Positions 1 to 9,952 are shown, counted from the first letter of the stretch. The stretch is 64,000 nucleotides of DNA from Erwinia pyri (GCF_030758455.1 NZ_CP132353.1:310001-374000), one strand, 5' to 3'. Notes: generated by a model from the sequence alone, not told the origin. Made by a program: numbers and translations.

Positions 1-340
1 TCACCAGATAAAATAAGTCATCTTCTTCTGGTCGATATTCTATCAGATGAACAAAAAATTTCACTTGCTAACGAAAAACAGGGGATCTATTTCATCGGGT
101 TATGAAACGAATCACAGATTGAAGGGGTAAAAAGGCGCGCCAGAGGTATTTTTAGTTCGCGTTGTGAAATAAGAACATCAGGCGGATCGGAAACGGGAGG
201 GGATCATGGCGGCTAACAGAGTGCAGAGGGAAAGAGAAAGCCCGTTCAGGGTCAGCATCCTTGCCGACCATTTCTTCAGGCTTTTGTCCTGTAAGGGTGG
301 GCTTCATAAAAGTTCATGACAGCCCTTCATCCCCGGAGGT
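1..340. other. Left-edge non-coding stretch
   Basis: No convincing gene is visible here. The only structure I see is an imperfect inverted repeat at about 299-325 (GGGCTTCAT facing CATGACAGCCC), just beyond the iolC stop codon. It could mark the 3' end of the iolC transcript, but it lacks a U-tract on the minus strand, so a terminator call is weak. Confidence 0.4.
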
Positions 341-2260
341 TTACTTTACCGGACGCACTTCACGCCAGTAGCCGATCAGCTGATGATAATTGCTTTTCAC
401 CTGCGCGATAAGCGCCTCATCATCCAGTTCACCCTGCAACCACTGGCGCGAAGGCTGCCCGAAGATGGTACGACCCACGGCAAACCCTTTTACCCACGGC
501 GCTTTGGCGGCATCGGCAAAACCTGCTTTCAGCTTCTCTTCCGGCGCGTCCAGACCCAGGATCAGGATGCCACGACAGTGGGGATCCTGCTGCTCGATCA
601 GCCCGCTAATCGCCTCCCAGCTCTCAAGCTTAAGCGGCGGCAGCTTCCACCAGTCGGGCTGAATACCCAACGAATAGAAGTGCGTCAGAATATCGAGATA
701 GTAAGACTCCTCCCTGTCCGGGTTGCTCTCCGGCAGGATCACTTCCAGCAGCAGTTCGTGGCCCGTTTTGTTACAGCCGTTCCAGACCTCCAGCACCAGC
801 TCATCCTGCTCTTTACGCAGTTCGGCGCTGTCATGGGGATGATAGAAGACCAGGCACTTCACCACGTGCTCCTGCGGCCAGTCAACTAACTGGGAACCGA
901 TACTGCCGTGCTCAAGACGCAGCGGACGGGAGCTGGGCAGCTCAATTGGACGACCAATCCACCACCCTTTGCCGGTAATGGCGTTCAGTGCTGGCTGACC
1001 GTAAGTGGTGTCGGCCAGAATGCCACTACGGCTCTCCAGGCCCGCTTCTGCTGCCGCTTCTTCCGCAGCCCGCAGCAGCAGCAGCTTGAGTTCAGGCAGA
1101 CGGGAGGGATCCACACCCGCTTCACTGGCCATATCCAACAGCTGCTTACGGTGATCAAAGGCGAAGACGCACAGCTCCGGCCACTGCTGCTTGCGCGTGG
1201 TGACGCGGTGGAGATGGTTGAGCCGTTTGTCCAGATCGGGGCGTTTCACTTCGTCAGCGCGGCTCAGGAAATCATCCAGCTCCGCTTTGGTTGGCATTGC
1301 CGGGGCGCAGCCGTGGCGTGAAACCACCAGCGCGCCGCAGGCGTTGGCATAGCGGCATGCCTGTTCCCAGCTCTCATCATTCAGCCAGCCACGCAGCAGG
1401 CCGGACATAAAGGCATCGCCCGCGCCGAGCACGTTCAGCACCTCAACGCGCACACCGCTCTGCAATTTAGTCTGTTCCCAGCTCGTCGGGATCTCACCTT
1501 CCAGTACCACACAGCCCATCGGACCACGTTTGCACACCAGCGTAGCTTTGGTCGCCTGCCGGACATTTTTCAGTGCGGTAAGCGTATCCGTGCTACCCCC
1601 GGCGATATGAAACTCCTCTTCCGTTCCCACCACCAGATCGAAATAGTGCAGCACTTCCTGCAGCTGCTGGGTAACATGCTGTGACTCCACGAAACGCGTT
1701 TCACCATCTCCCAGCGAAGTCAGGCCCCACAGCACTGGACGATAATCGATATCCAGCGCCGTGCGTAAGCCGTTGTTACGTGCAATATCCAGCGCTTTCA
1801 GCACCGCCGCGCGGGTATCAGGATGGGAGAGATGCGTGCCGGTAACGGCCACGGCTCGGGAGGAGGTAATGTACTCTTCTTTAATATCCTCCGGAGTCAG
1901 CCCCATGTCCGCACAATTATCGCGGTAGAACACCAGCGGGAAGGTATCCTGATCTTTGATCCCCAGGATCACCAGACCGGTCAGACGGGTTTTATCGGTA
2001 ATCAGGCATTCGGTGTCGGCACCTACACGCTGCAACTCTTCGCGCAGAAAACGCCCCATATGCTCATCACCCACGCGTGCCAGCATACCGGACTTCAGGC
2101 CCTGAATTGCCGTGCCGTAAGCCACGTTGCCGGAGGATCCGCCCAGATACTTGGCGAACGTGCTCATATCTTCAAGGCGGGCGCCAATTTGCTGGCCATA
2201 AAGGTCAACGGCAATGCGCCCGATACAAATCACATCAAGCCGCTTCTGTTGTGTACTCAT
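341..2260 (-). CDS. iolC: Bifunctional 5-dehydro-2-deoxygluconokinase / DUF2090 aldolase-like protein (IolC)
   Basis: This 639-residue cytoplasmic protein has two parts. Residues 1 to about 330 are a PfkB/ribokinase-type sugar kinase, with a GGSSGNVA substrate-binding segment near residue 40 and the signature GAGDAF at about 279-284. Residues from about 345 to the end match the DUF2090 domain, which in proteobacteria is usually fused to IolC and is annotated as the aldolase splitting the phosphorylated product. In inositol catabolism the kinase phosphorylates 5-dehydro-2-deoxygluconate, and the aldolase yields dihydroxyacetone phosphate and malonate semialdehyde. The ATG is preceded by an AAGGA ribosome site. 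It diverges from iolD. Kinase role is secure from motifs and context; aldolase role rests on family annotation. Confidence 0.93.
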   Translation of the reverse strand: MSTQQKRLDVICIGRIAVDLYGQQIGARLEDMSTFAKYLGGSSGNVAYGTAIQGLKSGMLARVGDEHMGRFLREELQRVGADTECLITDKTRLTGLVILGIKDQDTFPLVFYRDNCADMGLTPEDIKEEYITSSRAVAVTGTHLSHPDTRAAVLKALDIARNNGLRTALDIDYRPVLWGLTSLGDGETRFVESQHVTQQLQEVLHYFDLVVGTEEEFHIAGGSTDTLTALKNVRQATKATLVCKRGPMGCVVLEGEIPTSWEQTKLQSGVRVEVLNVLGAGDAFMSGLLRGWLNDESWEQACRYANACGALVVSRHGCAPAMPTKAELDDFLSRADEVKRPDLDKRLNHLHRVTTRKQQWPELCVFAFDHRKQLLDMASEAGVDPSRLPELKLLLLRAAEEAAAEAGLESRSGILADTTYGQPALNAITGKGWWIGRPIELPSSRPLRLEHGSIGSQLVDWPQEHVVKCLVFYHPHDSAELRKEQDELVLEVWNGCNKTGHELLLEVILPESNPDREESYYLDILTHFYSLGIQPDWWKLPPLKLESWEAISGLIEQQDPHCRGILILGLDAPEEKLKAGFADAAKAPWVKGFAVGRTIFGQPSRQWLQGELDDEALIAQVKSNYHQLIGYWREVRPVK

Positions 2261-2793
2261 ACCTGTTTTTTCCTTCTGTGATGTGCCGCGCTTCTCCAGC
2301 GGACTCGCCTGAGCGTGACGCCCGGATTTGATATGCGAATCAGTATGGGGAATAAATATTTCAACTTCAACACAAAATGAAACTAATACCCCAAAAGTGT
2401 GAGGTGGATAAAACTCTGCTGCAACGGAGCGGATACGATCAAATTTCGCCCTGGTTTCAGCGGAATTGGGCAGTGTGAGCCACCTCGCAAACCCTGAATG
2501 GCAGAATCACAAACTCGTTGAAGTGAAACATAATTTTCTCTCTCTGCACTAACTCTTCTCTGGTGTTCCAAAATGCCGGGCGCCAACACCCGGCTCAAAG
2601 CGGTTTAACGGCATAATTTGATCTCACTCGCAAAATGAAATGTTTCTTCTGTAATTGTGTTTAGTGAAAAAAATATTTGTTTATAATCGCCTCACGTTTC
2701 ACTTACAGCCGTCGCCTCTTTTCAACCCAGGCGGCCAGTATTGCGAATTTCGGAAGGTTGCTGACTTTCCGCCGAACCGTTAAGGAAGAGCAC
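2261..2793. promoter_or_regulatory. Divergent iolC/iolD control region
   Basis: This 533-base gap separates two diverging iol genes and must hold both promoters. A good -10 box, TATAAT, lies at 2682-2687 for iolD; the matching -35 is weak, which fits a controlled promoter. Two dyads of the type GAAA...TTTC are visible: GAAA-N6-TTTC at 2525-2538 and GAAATGTTTC at 2637-2646. They are candidate operator sites for an inositol-responsive repressor such as IolR, but that is inference, because no iolR gene is in the window and I do not recall a firm consensus for this group. A reading frame extending from 2677 into iolD is not the true start. Confidence 0.5.
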
Positions 2794-4734
2794 ATGGGTA
2801 AGATCAGATTAACCACAGCACAGGCTCTGGTCAGATTTCTGGATAATCAGTATCTGTCGGTAGATGGCGTTGAAACCAAATTCATCAAAGGTATTTTCGC
2901 CATCTTTGGCCATGGCAATGTGCTGGGGTTAGGGCAGGCGCTGGAGCAGGATAGCGGCGATCTGGTGGTGCATCAGGGGCGTAACGAGCAGGGGATGGCC
3001 CATGCGGCCATCGGCTATGCGAAACAGAAACTGCGCCGTGAGATTATCGCCTGTAGCTCCTCGGTGGGGCCGGGTGCTGCCAATATGATCACCGCGGCGG
3101 GCACCGCCTCGGCTAACCGCATTCCTTTATTGCTGCTGCCGGGCGATGTGTTTGCTACCCGCCAGCCGGACCCGGTTTTGCAGCAGATTGAGCAGAGCCA
3201 CGATCTCAGCATCAGCACCAATGATGCCTTCCGCGCGGTGAGCAAATACTGGGACCGGGTCAGCCGTCCGGAACAGCTGATGACCGCCTGTATCAACGCG
3301 ATGCGTGTTCTGACCGATCCGGCCGAGACCGGCGCGGTAACGATCTCGCTGCCGCAGGATGTGCAGGGTGAGGCTTATGATTACCCGGACTACTTCTTCC
3401 AGAAACGCGTCCATCTCCTTGACCGTCGTCTGCCGACGGAAGCGCAGCTTGCCGCCGCTTTGAAGCTTATAGCGGGTAAACGTAAGCCGATGATCGTTTG
3501 CGGCGGCGGCGTGAAGTACTCCGAAGCGGGTGAAGCGCTGCGCCAGTTCGCGGAACGCCATCAGATCCCCTTTGCGGAAACTCAGGCAGGGAAAGGGACG
3601 ATTGTCTCCGATCATCCGCTGAATGTGGGTGGCGTGGGCGAAACCGGCTGCCTGGCCGCCAATTTACTGGCAAAAGAGGCGGATTTGGTGATTGGCGTGG
3701 GGACTCGCTACACCGATTTCACCACCGCGTCGAAATGGATCTTCCAGAATCCTGACGTCAGCTACATCAATATCAACGTCAGCAACTTTGACGCGTACAA
3801 GCTGGATGCGGTGCAGGTTGTGGCGGATGCGCGCGAAGCCCTGACGGCGCTGGATGAACGTCTGGCTCAGCAGGGTTTCAGCAGCGGCTGGGGCGAGCAG
3901 ATCCCGCAGGCGCAAAGCAAGTTGTTGAAAGAGACGCAGCGCGTTTATCAGGCGGTCTACAGCAACGAAGGCTTTATCCCGGAAATTGACGACAGCCTCG
4001 ATCGTGAAGCTGTGTTTGCCGAATTCAACCGTCTTACCGACTCCTTCCTGACGCAGAGCAGCGTGCTGGGGACGCTGAATGAACTCCTCCCAAAGGATTC
4101 AGTGATCGTCGCCGCTGCGGGTAGCCTGCCTGGCGATCTGCAGCGCGTCTGGCGCAACAGAGATTACAACGGCTACCACGTGGAATATGGCTACTCCTGT
4201 ATGGGCTACGAAGTTAGCGCCTCGCTGGGGGTGAAGCTGGCCGAACCGCACCGTGAGGTCTATACGCTGGTGGGCGACGGCTCATTTATGATGCTGCACT
4301 CCGAGCTGGTCACCTCCATTCAGGAGCGAGCCAAAATCAACGTGGTGCTGTTCGATAACATGACCAACGGCTGCATCAACAATCTTCAGATGGAACATGG
4401 AATGGAGAGCTTTACCACCGAGTTCCGCTTCCGTAATAGCGAAAGCGGCAGGCTGGACGGCGGCTTTGTGCCGGTGGACTTTGCCGCTATCGCAGCCGGT
4501 TACGGCTGTAAAACCTATCGCGTGACCACGCTGGAACAGCTGAAGGAGGCGCTGGAAGATGCCCGCAGGCAGAGCGTTTCCACGCTGATTGATATCAAGG
4601 TGCTGCCGAAAACCATGGTGCACAAATACTTCAGCTGGTGGCGCGTGGGCGGCGCACAGGTTTCTGAATCAGAACGTATTGATGCCGTCGCCCGCATGCT
4701 TAACGAGCATATCGACCAGGCACGCGAATACTGA
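2794..4734 (+). CDS. iolD: 3D-(3,5/4)-trihydroxycyclohexane-1,2-dione acylhydrolase (IolD)
   Basis: The protein has 646 residues and is a thiamine-diphosphate enzyme of the acetolactate synthase fold. It opens the ring of the diketone intermediate of myo-inositol breakdown to give 5-deoxyglucuronate. The N-terminal Pyr domain carries the conserved cofactor-activating Glu (Glu65, in [17 protein letters not shown]). The C-terminal PP domain carries the GDGS...N ThDP/Mg motif starting near residue 494. I chose the ATG at 2794 because it follows TAAGGAAGAG at ideal spacing and gives the usual family length. The frame is open 117 bases further upstream, but that would add an atypical leader. It is the first gene of the rightward iol operon, with a 100-base gap to iolG containing two small hairpins (4759-4770 and 4773-4792). 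Confidence 0.95.
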   Translation: MGKIRLTTAQALVRFLDNQYLSVDGVETKFIKGIFAIFGHGNVLGLGQALEQDSGDLVVHQGRNEQGMAHAAIGYAKQKLRREIIACSSSVGPGAANMITAAGTASANRIPLLLLPGDVFATRQPDPVLQQIEQSHDLSISTNDAFRAVSKYWDRVSRPEQLMTACINAMRVLTDPAETGAVTISLPQDVQGEAYDYPDYFFQKRVHLLDRRLPTEAQLAAALKLIAGKRKPMIVCGGGVKYSEAGEALRQFAERHQIPFAETQAGKGTIVSDHPLNVGGVGETGCLAANLLAKEADLVIGVGTRYTDFTTASKWIFQNPDVSYININVSNFDAYKLDAVQVVADAREALTALDERLAQQGFSSGWGEQIPQAQSKLLKETQRVYQAVYSNEGFIPEIDDSLDREAVFAEFNRLTDSFLTQSSVLGTLNELLPKDSVIVAAAGSLPGDLQRVWRNRDYNGYHVEYGYSCMGYEVSASLGVKLAEPHREVYTLVGDGSFMMLHSELVTSIQERAKINVVLFDNMTNGCINNLQMEHGMESFTTEFRFRNSESGRLDGGFVPVDFAAIAAGYGCKTYRVTTLEQLKEALEDARRQSVSTLIDIKVLPKTMVHKYFSWWRVGGAQVSESERIDAVARMLNEHIDQAREY

Positions 4735-4834
4735 TCCCCTTTTTACTCTGAATAACAGCCCGGAACCGGGAACTGCCAGAAAATAGTGGCAGAGCCGGAG
4801 ACCGCGCTGAACCCTACATTATGAAGGATATGCT

Positions 4835-5848
4835 ATGACTCTCAGACTCGGTGTTATCGGTACAGGTGCAATTGGTCAGGAACACATTCGCCGCTGCAGC
4901 AAAGTGTTGCAGGGGGCAAAAGTGGTCGCCGTCTCCGACATCAATATTGATGGCGCGAAGGGCATCGTTAGCCGTTTAGGGCTGGAAGCGGAAGTTTATG
5001 CCAACGGCCATGATGTGATCGCCTCTTCCGATGTGGATGCGCTGATTGTGACCTCATGGGATCCCACCCACGAAGAGTTTACCCTTGCTGCCGTGGCTGC
5101 CGGTAAACCGGTATTTTGCGAAAAGCCGCTGGCGCTGAGCGCTGAAGGGTGCCGCCGTATTGTGGATGCAGAAATTGCGCACGGTAAGCGTCTGGTGCAG
5201 GTCGGTTTTATGCGCCCTTATGATGCGGGCTATCGTGCATTAAAGCAGGTGATTACCAATGGCGACATCGGTGAGCCTCTGATGCTGCACTGCGCGCACC
5301 GTAACCCCGCCGTTCCTGAAAGCTATACCACCGATATGGCTATCACCAGCACGCTGATCCATGAGCTGGACGTGCTGCGCTGGCTGACGGAAGACGACTA
5401 TAAATCTGTGCAGGTGGTCTTCCCCCGCTCGACCAAAAACAGCCATGCAAAGCTGCGTGACCCGCAGATAGTGCTGTTTGAAACGCAGAAAGGCACCCGC
5501 ATTGATGTCGAAATCTTTGTGAACTGCGCCTATGGCTACGACATCCAGTGTGAGGTAGTGGGTGAAACCGGTATTGCCAGACTGCCAGAGCCTGCTGCGG
5601 TGCAGATGCGCAAAGAGGCGAAACTTTCGACCACCATTCTCACCGACTGGAAAGATCGTTTTATTGACGCCTATGACATCGAGCTGCAGGCATTTATTAA
5701 CGATGCCACGGCTGGCAAGCTGCAGGGCCCGTCTGCCTGGGATGGCTATGCGGCCTCCGTTGCGGCTGATGCCTGCCTGAGAGCGCAGGAGAGCGGCGTC
5801 ATTGAGGCGGTTGAGCTGCCGCCTCGCCCGGCGTTCTATAACAAGTAA
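4835..5848 (+). CDS. iolG: Inositol 2-dehydrogenase (IolG)
   Basis: This 337-residue protein of the Gfo/Idh/MocA family oxidises myo-inositol to 2-keto-myo-inositol (scyllo-inosose) with NAD+, the entry step of the pathway. The N-terminal Rossmann motif GTGAIGQEH lies at about residues 8-16, and the family's catalytic EKP motif (CEKPLAL) near residues 95-101. The C-terminal half is the substrate-binding alpha/beta domain, with the H..D segment [13 protein letters not shown] typical of inositol dehydrogenases. It follows iolD in the same direction and is followed 59 bases later by the IolH-like gene. Close relatives oxidise scyllo-inositol or glucose, so the exact substrate is inferred from context. 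Confidence 0.94.
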   Translation: MTLRLGVIGTGAIGQEHIRRCSKVLQGAKVVAVSDINIDGAKGIVSRLGLEAEVYANGHDVIASSDVDALIVTSWDPTHEEFTLAAVAAGKPVFCEKPLALSAEGCRRIVDAEIAHGKRLVQVGFMRPYDAGYRALKQVITNGDIGEPLMLHCAHRNPAVPESYTTDMAITSTLIHELDVLRWLTEDDYKSVQVVFPRSTKNSHAKLRDPQIVLFETQKGTRIDVEIFVNCAYGYDIQCEVVGETGIARLPEPAAVQMRKEAKLSTTILTDWKDRFIDAYDIELQAFINDATAGKLQGPSAWDGYAASVAADACLRAQESGVIEAVELPPRPAFYNK

Positions 5849-5854
5849 TGCCAT

Positions 5855-5879
5855 TTTTCCCCGCCGTGGGCGGGGAAAA
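5855..5879 (+). other. GC-rich hairpin between iolG and the iolH-like gene
   Basis: CCCCGCC and GGCGGGG pair around a GTG loop, flanked by TTTT on the left and AAAA on the right, so the stem can extend. It has no U-tract on the 3' side in the direction of transcription. It is therefore more likely an mRNA-stabilising or processing hairpin than a terminator. Confidence 0.6.
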
Positions 5880-5907
5880 CGCTGAACCGATCCGCAGGGA
5901 GAAACAG

Positions 5908-6792
5908 ATGAAAATCGCTTTTGACGTTGATGTCATCAAAGAGATGGGCATTACCAAAATGGTCCATCAGGTGGCGGACTGGGGCTACAAATATATTGAG
6001 CAGTCGCCGCATCCTCAGATTAACCCGTTTTACAAGCACCCCAAGGCCAGTCGGGAGATCATTACCGAATACAAAAATGCGCTGCGTGAAACCGGCGTGG
6101 AGATCTCCTCCTTTATCGTCGTCTACCGCTGGTCCGGCCCGGATGAGGCACGCCGTCAGGCTGCCGTACGTAACTGGAAGCGGATGATTGAAATTGCGGT
6201 TGAAACCGGCGTGCAGGTGATCAATACCGAGCTTTCCGGGACGCCAAACGAGCCGGAGATCTGCGAAGAGATGTTCTACCGCTCAATGGAAGAGCTGCTG
6301 CCGATCGTCGAGCGTGAGGGGATCCGTATCGAAATTCAGTCCCATCCGTGGGACTTCTGTGAAGAAAATAATGAAACGGCGGACCTGGTAAAATCGTTCC
6401 GCAGTGAGAACGTCAAATATCTCTATAGCGTGCCGCACACCTTCTTCTACGACAAAGGCAAGGGCGACGTTAAAAGCATGCTGGAGTACGCAGGCGACGA
6501 TCTGTCGCACGTGCTGATTGCCGATACCATGAACCACACCAAGCATTGCCGCTACATCGTGAACCCGCCGGGCGTGGATGCCGTCGTCCATCAACATGTG
6601 GGCGTTGGCGAAGGGGAGGTCGATTTCGCCACCCTGTTCCAGACCCTGCGTGAAATGGACTTTGCTAACCGGAGTTACAAGGTAGGCGGAGAGTCGATTA
6701 TCGCCTCTTCCCTGTTCGGTTACCCGGAAAAGATGCCGCGTCAGGCGGTGGAAACCCGCGAGCTGATCGAGCGTGAGCTGCTGAACCGTTAA
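5908..6792 (+). CDS. iolH: IolH-like sugar-phosphate isomerase/epimerase-family protein
   Basis: The 294-residue protein has the xylose-isomerase-like TIM barrel fold (AP endonuclease family 2). Its sequence, including the segments WGYKYIEQSPHP, WSGPDEARRQAAVRNWKR and VPHTFFYDKGKGD, resembles Bacillus IolH. Metal-binding acidic and His residues typical of the fold are present (TELSGTP, IEIQSHPWDF, IADTMNHT, HQHVGVGEGEVDF). IolH is part of inositol operons, but its reaction is poorly defined, so I name the family rather than a reaction. The start at 5908 follows GCAGGGAGAAACAG; an ATG at 5848 overlaps the iolG stop but would add an unlikely leader. It lies between iolG and iolE in one operon. 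Confidence 0.82.
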   Translation: MKIAFDVDVIKEMGITKMVHQVADWGYKYIEQSPHPQINPFYKHPKASREIITEYKNALRETGVEISSFIVVYRWSGPDEARRQAAVRNWKRMIEIAVETGVQVINTELSGTPNEPEICEEMFYRSMEELLPIVEREGIRIEIQSHPWDFCEENNETADLVKSFRSENVKYLYSVPHTFFYDKGKGDVKSMLEYAGDDLSHVLIADTMNHTKHCRYIVNPPGVDAVVHQHVGVGEGEVDFATLFQTLREMDFANRSYKVGGESIIASSLFGYPEKMPRQAVETRELIERELLNR

Positions 6793-6834
6793 TCCGTGGC
6801 GGCAGCGCTGCCTTATCCCCGACGAGAAAAGACG

Positions 6835-7731
6835 ATGAATAAAGAGAACGTGAAGCTGGCGATAGCACCGATTGGCTGGACCAACGACGATATGCCGGAA
6901 CTGGGTGCGGAGAATACCTTTCAGCAAATCGTCAGCGAAATGGCGCTGGCAGGGTTCACCGGCAGCGAGGTGGGCAGTAAGTATCCGCGCGATCCCGCCA
7001 TATTGAAACCGATGCTGGAGATACGTGGCCTGCAGATTTGCAACGCCTGGTTCAGCACCTTTTTTGGCAATGGAGACAAAGCGAGGACCATTGATGAATT
7101 TATCAACCATCGCGATTTCCTGCACGCCATGGGCGCCAAAGTGATTGGCTGTTCCGAGCAGAGCAAGAGCATTCAGGGGACCTCGCTGCCGGTGCTGGAT
7201 GAGAAGCCCAACTTCAGCGATGAAGAGTGGCGCTTAACGGCGGAAGGCTACAACGAGCTGGCGAAGCTGGCGGCAGAAAAGGGCATGCAGGTCTGTCTGC
7301 ATCATCATATGGGCACGGCCATTCAGACTACGGAAGAGATTGACCGTTTTATGGCGCTCACTAACGATGATGTCTACCTGCTGTTCGACACCGGCCACGC
7401 CTACTACTCTGAAGGCAGCCAGGCGAAGATGCTGGCGATCCTTGAAAAGTACCTGCCGCGTATCAATCACATCCATCTGAAAGATGTGCGTGATGAGGTA
7501 GTGGCGCAGGTTAAGAGCCAGAAAATGTCCTTCTTAGACGGCGTGAAAAAGGGCACTTTCACCGTGCCTGGCGACGGCGTTATCGACTTTATGCCGGTAT
7601 TTTCCCTGCTGGATGAGGCGGGCTATAAGGGCTGGATGGTGGTGGAAGCGGAACAGGATCCGGCGTTAGCCAATCCGTTTGAATACGCGGTTAAAGCCAG
7701 AAAATACATTCGCGAGCATGCGGGCCTGTAG
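6835..7731 (+). CDS. iolE: Myo-inosose-2 dehydratase (IolE)
   Basis: This 298-residue xylose-isomerase-fold enzyme removes water from 2-keto-myo-inositol to form the diketone that IolD hydrolyses. Diagnostic segments are [14 protein letters not shown] at the N-terminus, the metal-site pieces CLHHHMGT and [10 protein letters not shown], and [10 protein letters not shown]-terminal [11 protein letters not shown] supplies the last Glu ligand. I place the start at 6835 ([12 protein letters not shown]), giving the usual family length. A strong terminator follows 33 bases after the stop. iolB (5-deoxyglucuronate isomerase) and iolA (malonate-semialdehyde dehydrogenase) are not in the operon shown here, so the pathway needs genes elsewhere. 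Confidence 0.95.
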   Translation: MNKENVKLAIAPIGWTNDDMPELGAENTFQQIVSEMALAGFTGSEVGSKYPRDPAILKPMLEIRGLQICNAWFSTFFGNGDKARTIDEFINHRDFLHAMGAKVIGCSEQSKSIQGTSLPVLDEKPNFSDEEWRLTAEGYNELAKLAAEKGMQVCLHHHMGTAIQTTEEIDRFMALTNDDVYLLFDTGHAYYSEGSQAKMLAILEKYLPRINHIHLKDVRDEVVAQVKSQKMSFLDGVKKGTFTVPGDGVIDFMPVFSLLDEAGYKGWMVVEAEQDPALANPFEYAVKARKYIREHAGL

Positions 7732-7760
7732 CTTTATCAGCAGTCTCTCTGAAAGCGCAT

Positions 7761-7794
7761 AAAAAAGCCCCGGTCAGTTGACCGGGGCTTTTTG
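7761..7794. terminator. Bidirectional terminator between iolE and dcrB
   Basis: A perfect 11-bp stem (AGCCCCGGTCA / TGACCGGGGCT, 7766-7789) is flanked by six A on the left and five T on the right. It can therefore end both the rightward iol operon and the leftward dcrB transcript. Confidence 0.92.
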
Positions 7795-7824
7795 TTAATG
7801 CGTTCGCGCTTACTGCAACGTTGT

Positions 7825-8382
7825 TTATTTCAACGTAATAGTGTTGATGATGTTTTCTGCATCGGTCTGGGACTTCTGCTGATTATCGGCGGGCAGGGTG
7901 ATCTGCAGCGTCAGCAGTTTGCCGTCAACCTTCGCCAGCACCACGGAGGACCAGGAAGACTGGTTCTTGGCAGAGATGACCGTATCCAACTGCTGGGCAG
8001 GCTGACCTTTCAGATCCACCGATTTGTTGGTCACCACCTGCAGCTGCGGATCGCGATTGCGCTGCTGCTGCTCAAGGCGCTTGGCCAGTACATCCAGACC
8101 ATCGGTAGTGGCATCGCCTTCGATAACGATAATCGCTTTCTGTCCGGTCGCATCGGCATAGACGTGCATGTTATTCGCCTGAGTACCGAGCTTGCCGCTC
8201 TGATCGGACATGCCGGCAGGCAACGTGAAGCCTAATTTACCATCCATCAGGCTCACATTTTGCGAGCTCTGGCTGCTGCTGACGCCGTTGTCATCAGCGG
8301 AGGCTTTATCATCTTTGCCGTCGCAGGCGGTCAGTCCAACCACCAGTAAACCGATACCGGCATATTTCAGTAAGTTACGCAT
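7825..8382 (-). CDS. dcrB: Lipoprotein DcrB
   Basis: This 185-residue lipoprotein precursor has a hydrophobic N-terminus and the lipobox LTAC with the acylated Cys at residue 20. The remainder ([23 protein letters not shown]-type segment [22 protein letters not shown]) matches the E. coli DcrB/DUF1795 family, as does the length. DcrB is needed for phage C1/C6 DNA entry and has a reported role in lipoprotein maturation and envelope homeostasis. I chose the second of two adjacent ATG codons (8382 rather than 8385) because it gives the usual protein length; both are possible. It lies next to yhhQ, as in E. coli. Confidence 0.93.
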   Translation of the reverse strand: MRNLLKYAGIGLLVVGLTACDGKDDKASADDNGVSSSQSSQNVSLMDGKLGFTLPAGMSDQSGKLGTQANNMHVYADATGQKAIIVIEGDATTDGLDVLAKRLEQQQRNRDPQLQVVTNKSVDLKGQPAQQLDTVISAKNQSSWSSVVLAKVDGKLLTLQITLPADNQQKSQTDAENIINTITLK

Positions 8383-8479
8383 CATGATCCCTTTTACGTT
8401 AGTCGTGTGCTGCAATAGAGCCACTCATAAAATAGCAATCAGCTGGCAAAAGCAACCGCCGGCCTGTACAGCATTCAGC

Positions 8480-9145
8480 TTAACCGAAGTTGACCTGCGC
8501 GCGACTCGATTTTTCCGCCAGGCGCTTAAGCATCGCATTTAACAGCAAACCGTAAGCAGGCAGGAAGAAAATCATGCAGATGAGCACTTTAAAGCTGTAG
8601 TCCACCAGCGCAATTTCCACCCAGTTCTGCGCCATAAACGGATCCGGGCTTTTATAGAAGGCGATAAAGAAGAAGGCCAGCGTATCGCTGATGTTGCCCA
8701 GGAACATGGCCGACGCCGGAGCAATCCACCACTGAGGCAGCTGACGCAGACGGTTAAAAACGTGGACATCCAGGATCTGCCCCAGCGCATAAGCCATAAA
8801 GCTGGCGCAGGCGATACGGGCGACAAACAGGTTTACCTCTTTCAGCGCGGCAAATCCCTGCCACTCCCCCTGATAGTAGAGGGCGGAGATGCTGTAGGAG
8901 ATAAACAGTGCCGGAACCATTACCGCAAGGATAATACGACGAGCCAGCGGTGCGCCAAAAATCCGCACGGTGAGATCGGTTGCCAGGAAGATAAACGGAA
9001 AGCTGAAGGCTCCCCACGTGGTATGGAAGCCAAACAGAGAGATCGGCAACTGCACCAGGTAATTACTGGAGGTGATCACCAGGACGTGAAATAACGACAG
9101 CCAGACCAGCGCATGCGTGCGCTGACTTTTCGAGAATGAAATCAT
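8480..9145 (-). CDS. yhhQ: Queuosine precursor transporter YhhQ
   Basis: This 221-residue inner-membrane protein has about six hydrophobic segments and belongs to the VUT/ECF-like YhhQ (DUF165) family, which imports 7-cyano-7-deazaguanine (preQ0) and 7-aminomethyl-7-deazaguanine (preQ1) for queuosine tRNA modification. Conserved stretches include NYLVQLPISLFGFHTTWGAF, ATDLTVRIFG and DVHVFNRLRQ, with NISDTLAFFF in the C-terminal half. The start at 9145 has AAGG upstream. It diverges from tusA, leaving a 197-base gap. Family assignment is very secure; substrate comes from published work on the E. coli protein. Confidence 0.93.
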   Translation of the reverse strand: MISFSKSQRTHALVWLSLFHVLVITSSNYLVQLPISLFGFHTTWGAFSFPFIFLATDLTVRIFGAPLARRIILAVMVPALFISYSISALYYQGEWQGFAALKEVNLFVARIACASFMAYALGQILDVHVFNRLRQLPQWWIAPASAMFLGNISDTLAFFFIAFYKSPDPFMAQNWVEIALVDYSFKVLICMIFFLPAYGLLLNAMLKRLAEKSSRAQVNFG

Positions 9146-9342
9146 CTTGTAGCCTTTTTGAAAGTTGGGGTGAGGGAACCCAATGAAAATGGTCTCGCGT
9201 AGCGAGTGCGCGGCATCTTACCGAAACAGAGTGCTAATGCAATGGTTAATTTTAGCGCAAACGTTATCGTTATATGTGAGCTTGCACCAGCGAAGTGTGT
9301 GGGTAAAAATAAATGCAGTTCCCGACTTTTAAAGAGAGTGTT

Positions 9343-9588
9343 ATGAGCGATCTGTTCGCCAGTGCCGACCAAACCCTGGATGCCATGGGGCTGCGCTGCC
9401 CGGAGCCAGTGATGATGGTGCGTAAAGCCGTGCGCCATATGCAGGAGGGCGAAACCCTGCTGATTATTGCCGACGATCCCGCCACGACCCGCGATATCCC
9501 AGGCTTCTGCCGTTTTATGGAGCATACGCTGGTGGCCCAACTTACCGAGCAGGTGCCCTATAAATACCTGTTGAAGAAGGGGCTGTAG
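9343..9588 (+). CDS. tusA: Sulfur carrier protein TusA
   Basis: This 81-residue SirA/TusA-family protein accepts persulfide sulfur from IscS on Cys19 (in GLRCPEPVM, the CPxP motif) and passes it to the TusBCD complex for 2-thiouridine formation at the tRNA wobble base. Length and sequence match E. coli TusA throughout, ending [14 protein letters not shown]. The ATG at 9343 follows AAAGAGAG; an upstream in-frame ATG at 9313 would add ten unmatched residues. It stands alone on the plus strand and is followed by a long repeat-filled gap. Confidence 0.96.
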   Translation: MSDLFASADQTLDAMGLRCPEPVMMVRKAVRHMQEGETLLIIADDPATTRDIPGFCRFMEHTLVAQLTEQVPYKYLLKKGL

Positions 9589-9663
9589 AGCTGTCAATGA
9601 CAGTTGCTGAAGTCAGTGTTAAGGCAAGTTGTCTGAAGGAATAACGTCAGCAGTAAGGTGTGG

Positions 9664-9704
9664 AGAAAGGTCAGGTCGTCTGTAAATGCAGGCGATCTGG
9701 TCAG
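9664..9704 (+). repeat. 41-base direct repeat, copy 1
   Basis: This copy begins AGAAAGGTCAGGTCGTCTGT and ends GCGATCTGGTCAG. It matches copy 2 at 10207-10247 in 39 of 41 positions. The two copies bound the whole repeat cluster, as if the material between them had been duplicated or inserted. Confidence 0.85.
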
Positions 9705-9726
9705 GGAGAACGGGCTGAACACAAAA

Positions 9727-9773
9727 ACGCCGTGAACCCTTCCATGGGGGCTGCGAAGCGGCGTCCATGCCGC
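9727..9773 (-). repeat. Candidate dispersed palindromic element, copy A
   Basis: Read on the minus strand, this starts with a GCGGCATGGACGCCGC dyad and ends in CATGGAAGGGTTCACGGCGT. The final 20 bases match the end of copy B (10040-10086, plus strand) at 15 of 20 positions. The two therefore appear to be diverged copies of one element in opposite orientation. That it is a genome-wide family is inference. Confidence 0.55.
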
Positions 9774-9844
9774 TTAGCTTTTGCTTATCAGCCCATTCTC
9801 CCTTCCCAATAGCTTTAGTGTTGCCTGTTGATACAATTTACCTG

Positions 9845-9952
9845 CCAAAGCCAAAGCCAAAGCCAAAGCCAAAGCCAAAGCCAAAGCCAAAGCCAAAGCC
9901 AAAGCCAAAGCCAAAGCCAAAGCCAAAGCCAAAGCCAAAGCCAAAGCCAAAG
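9845..9952 (+). repeat. Hexanucleotide array (CCAAAG)x18
   Basis: There are 18 perfect tandem copies of CCAAAG followed by a partial copy. All frames stay open across it, giving low-complexity Lys-Pro, Ala-Leu or Leu-Trp shadow peptides that are not genes. Perfect identity of the units suggests recent expansion by slipped-strand replication. Confidence 0.97.

Noticed and set aside
2677..2793. N-terminal extension of iolD
   Set aside because: The extension covers the promoter -10 box, and the residues are not family-like. ATG 2794 has a strong ribosome site.
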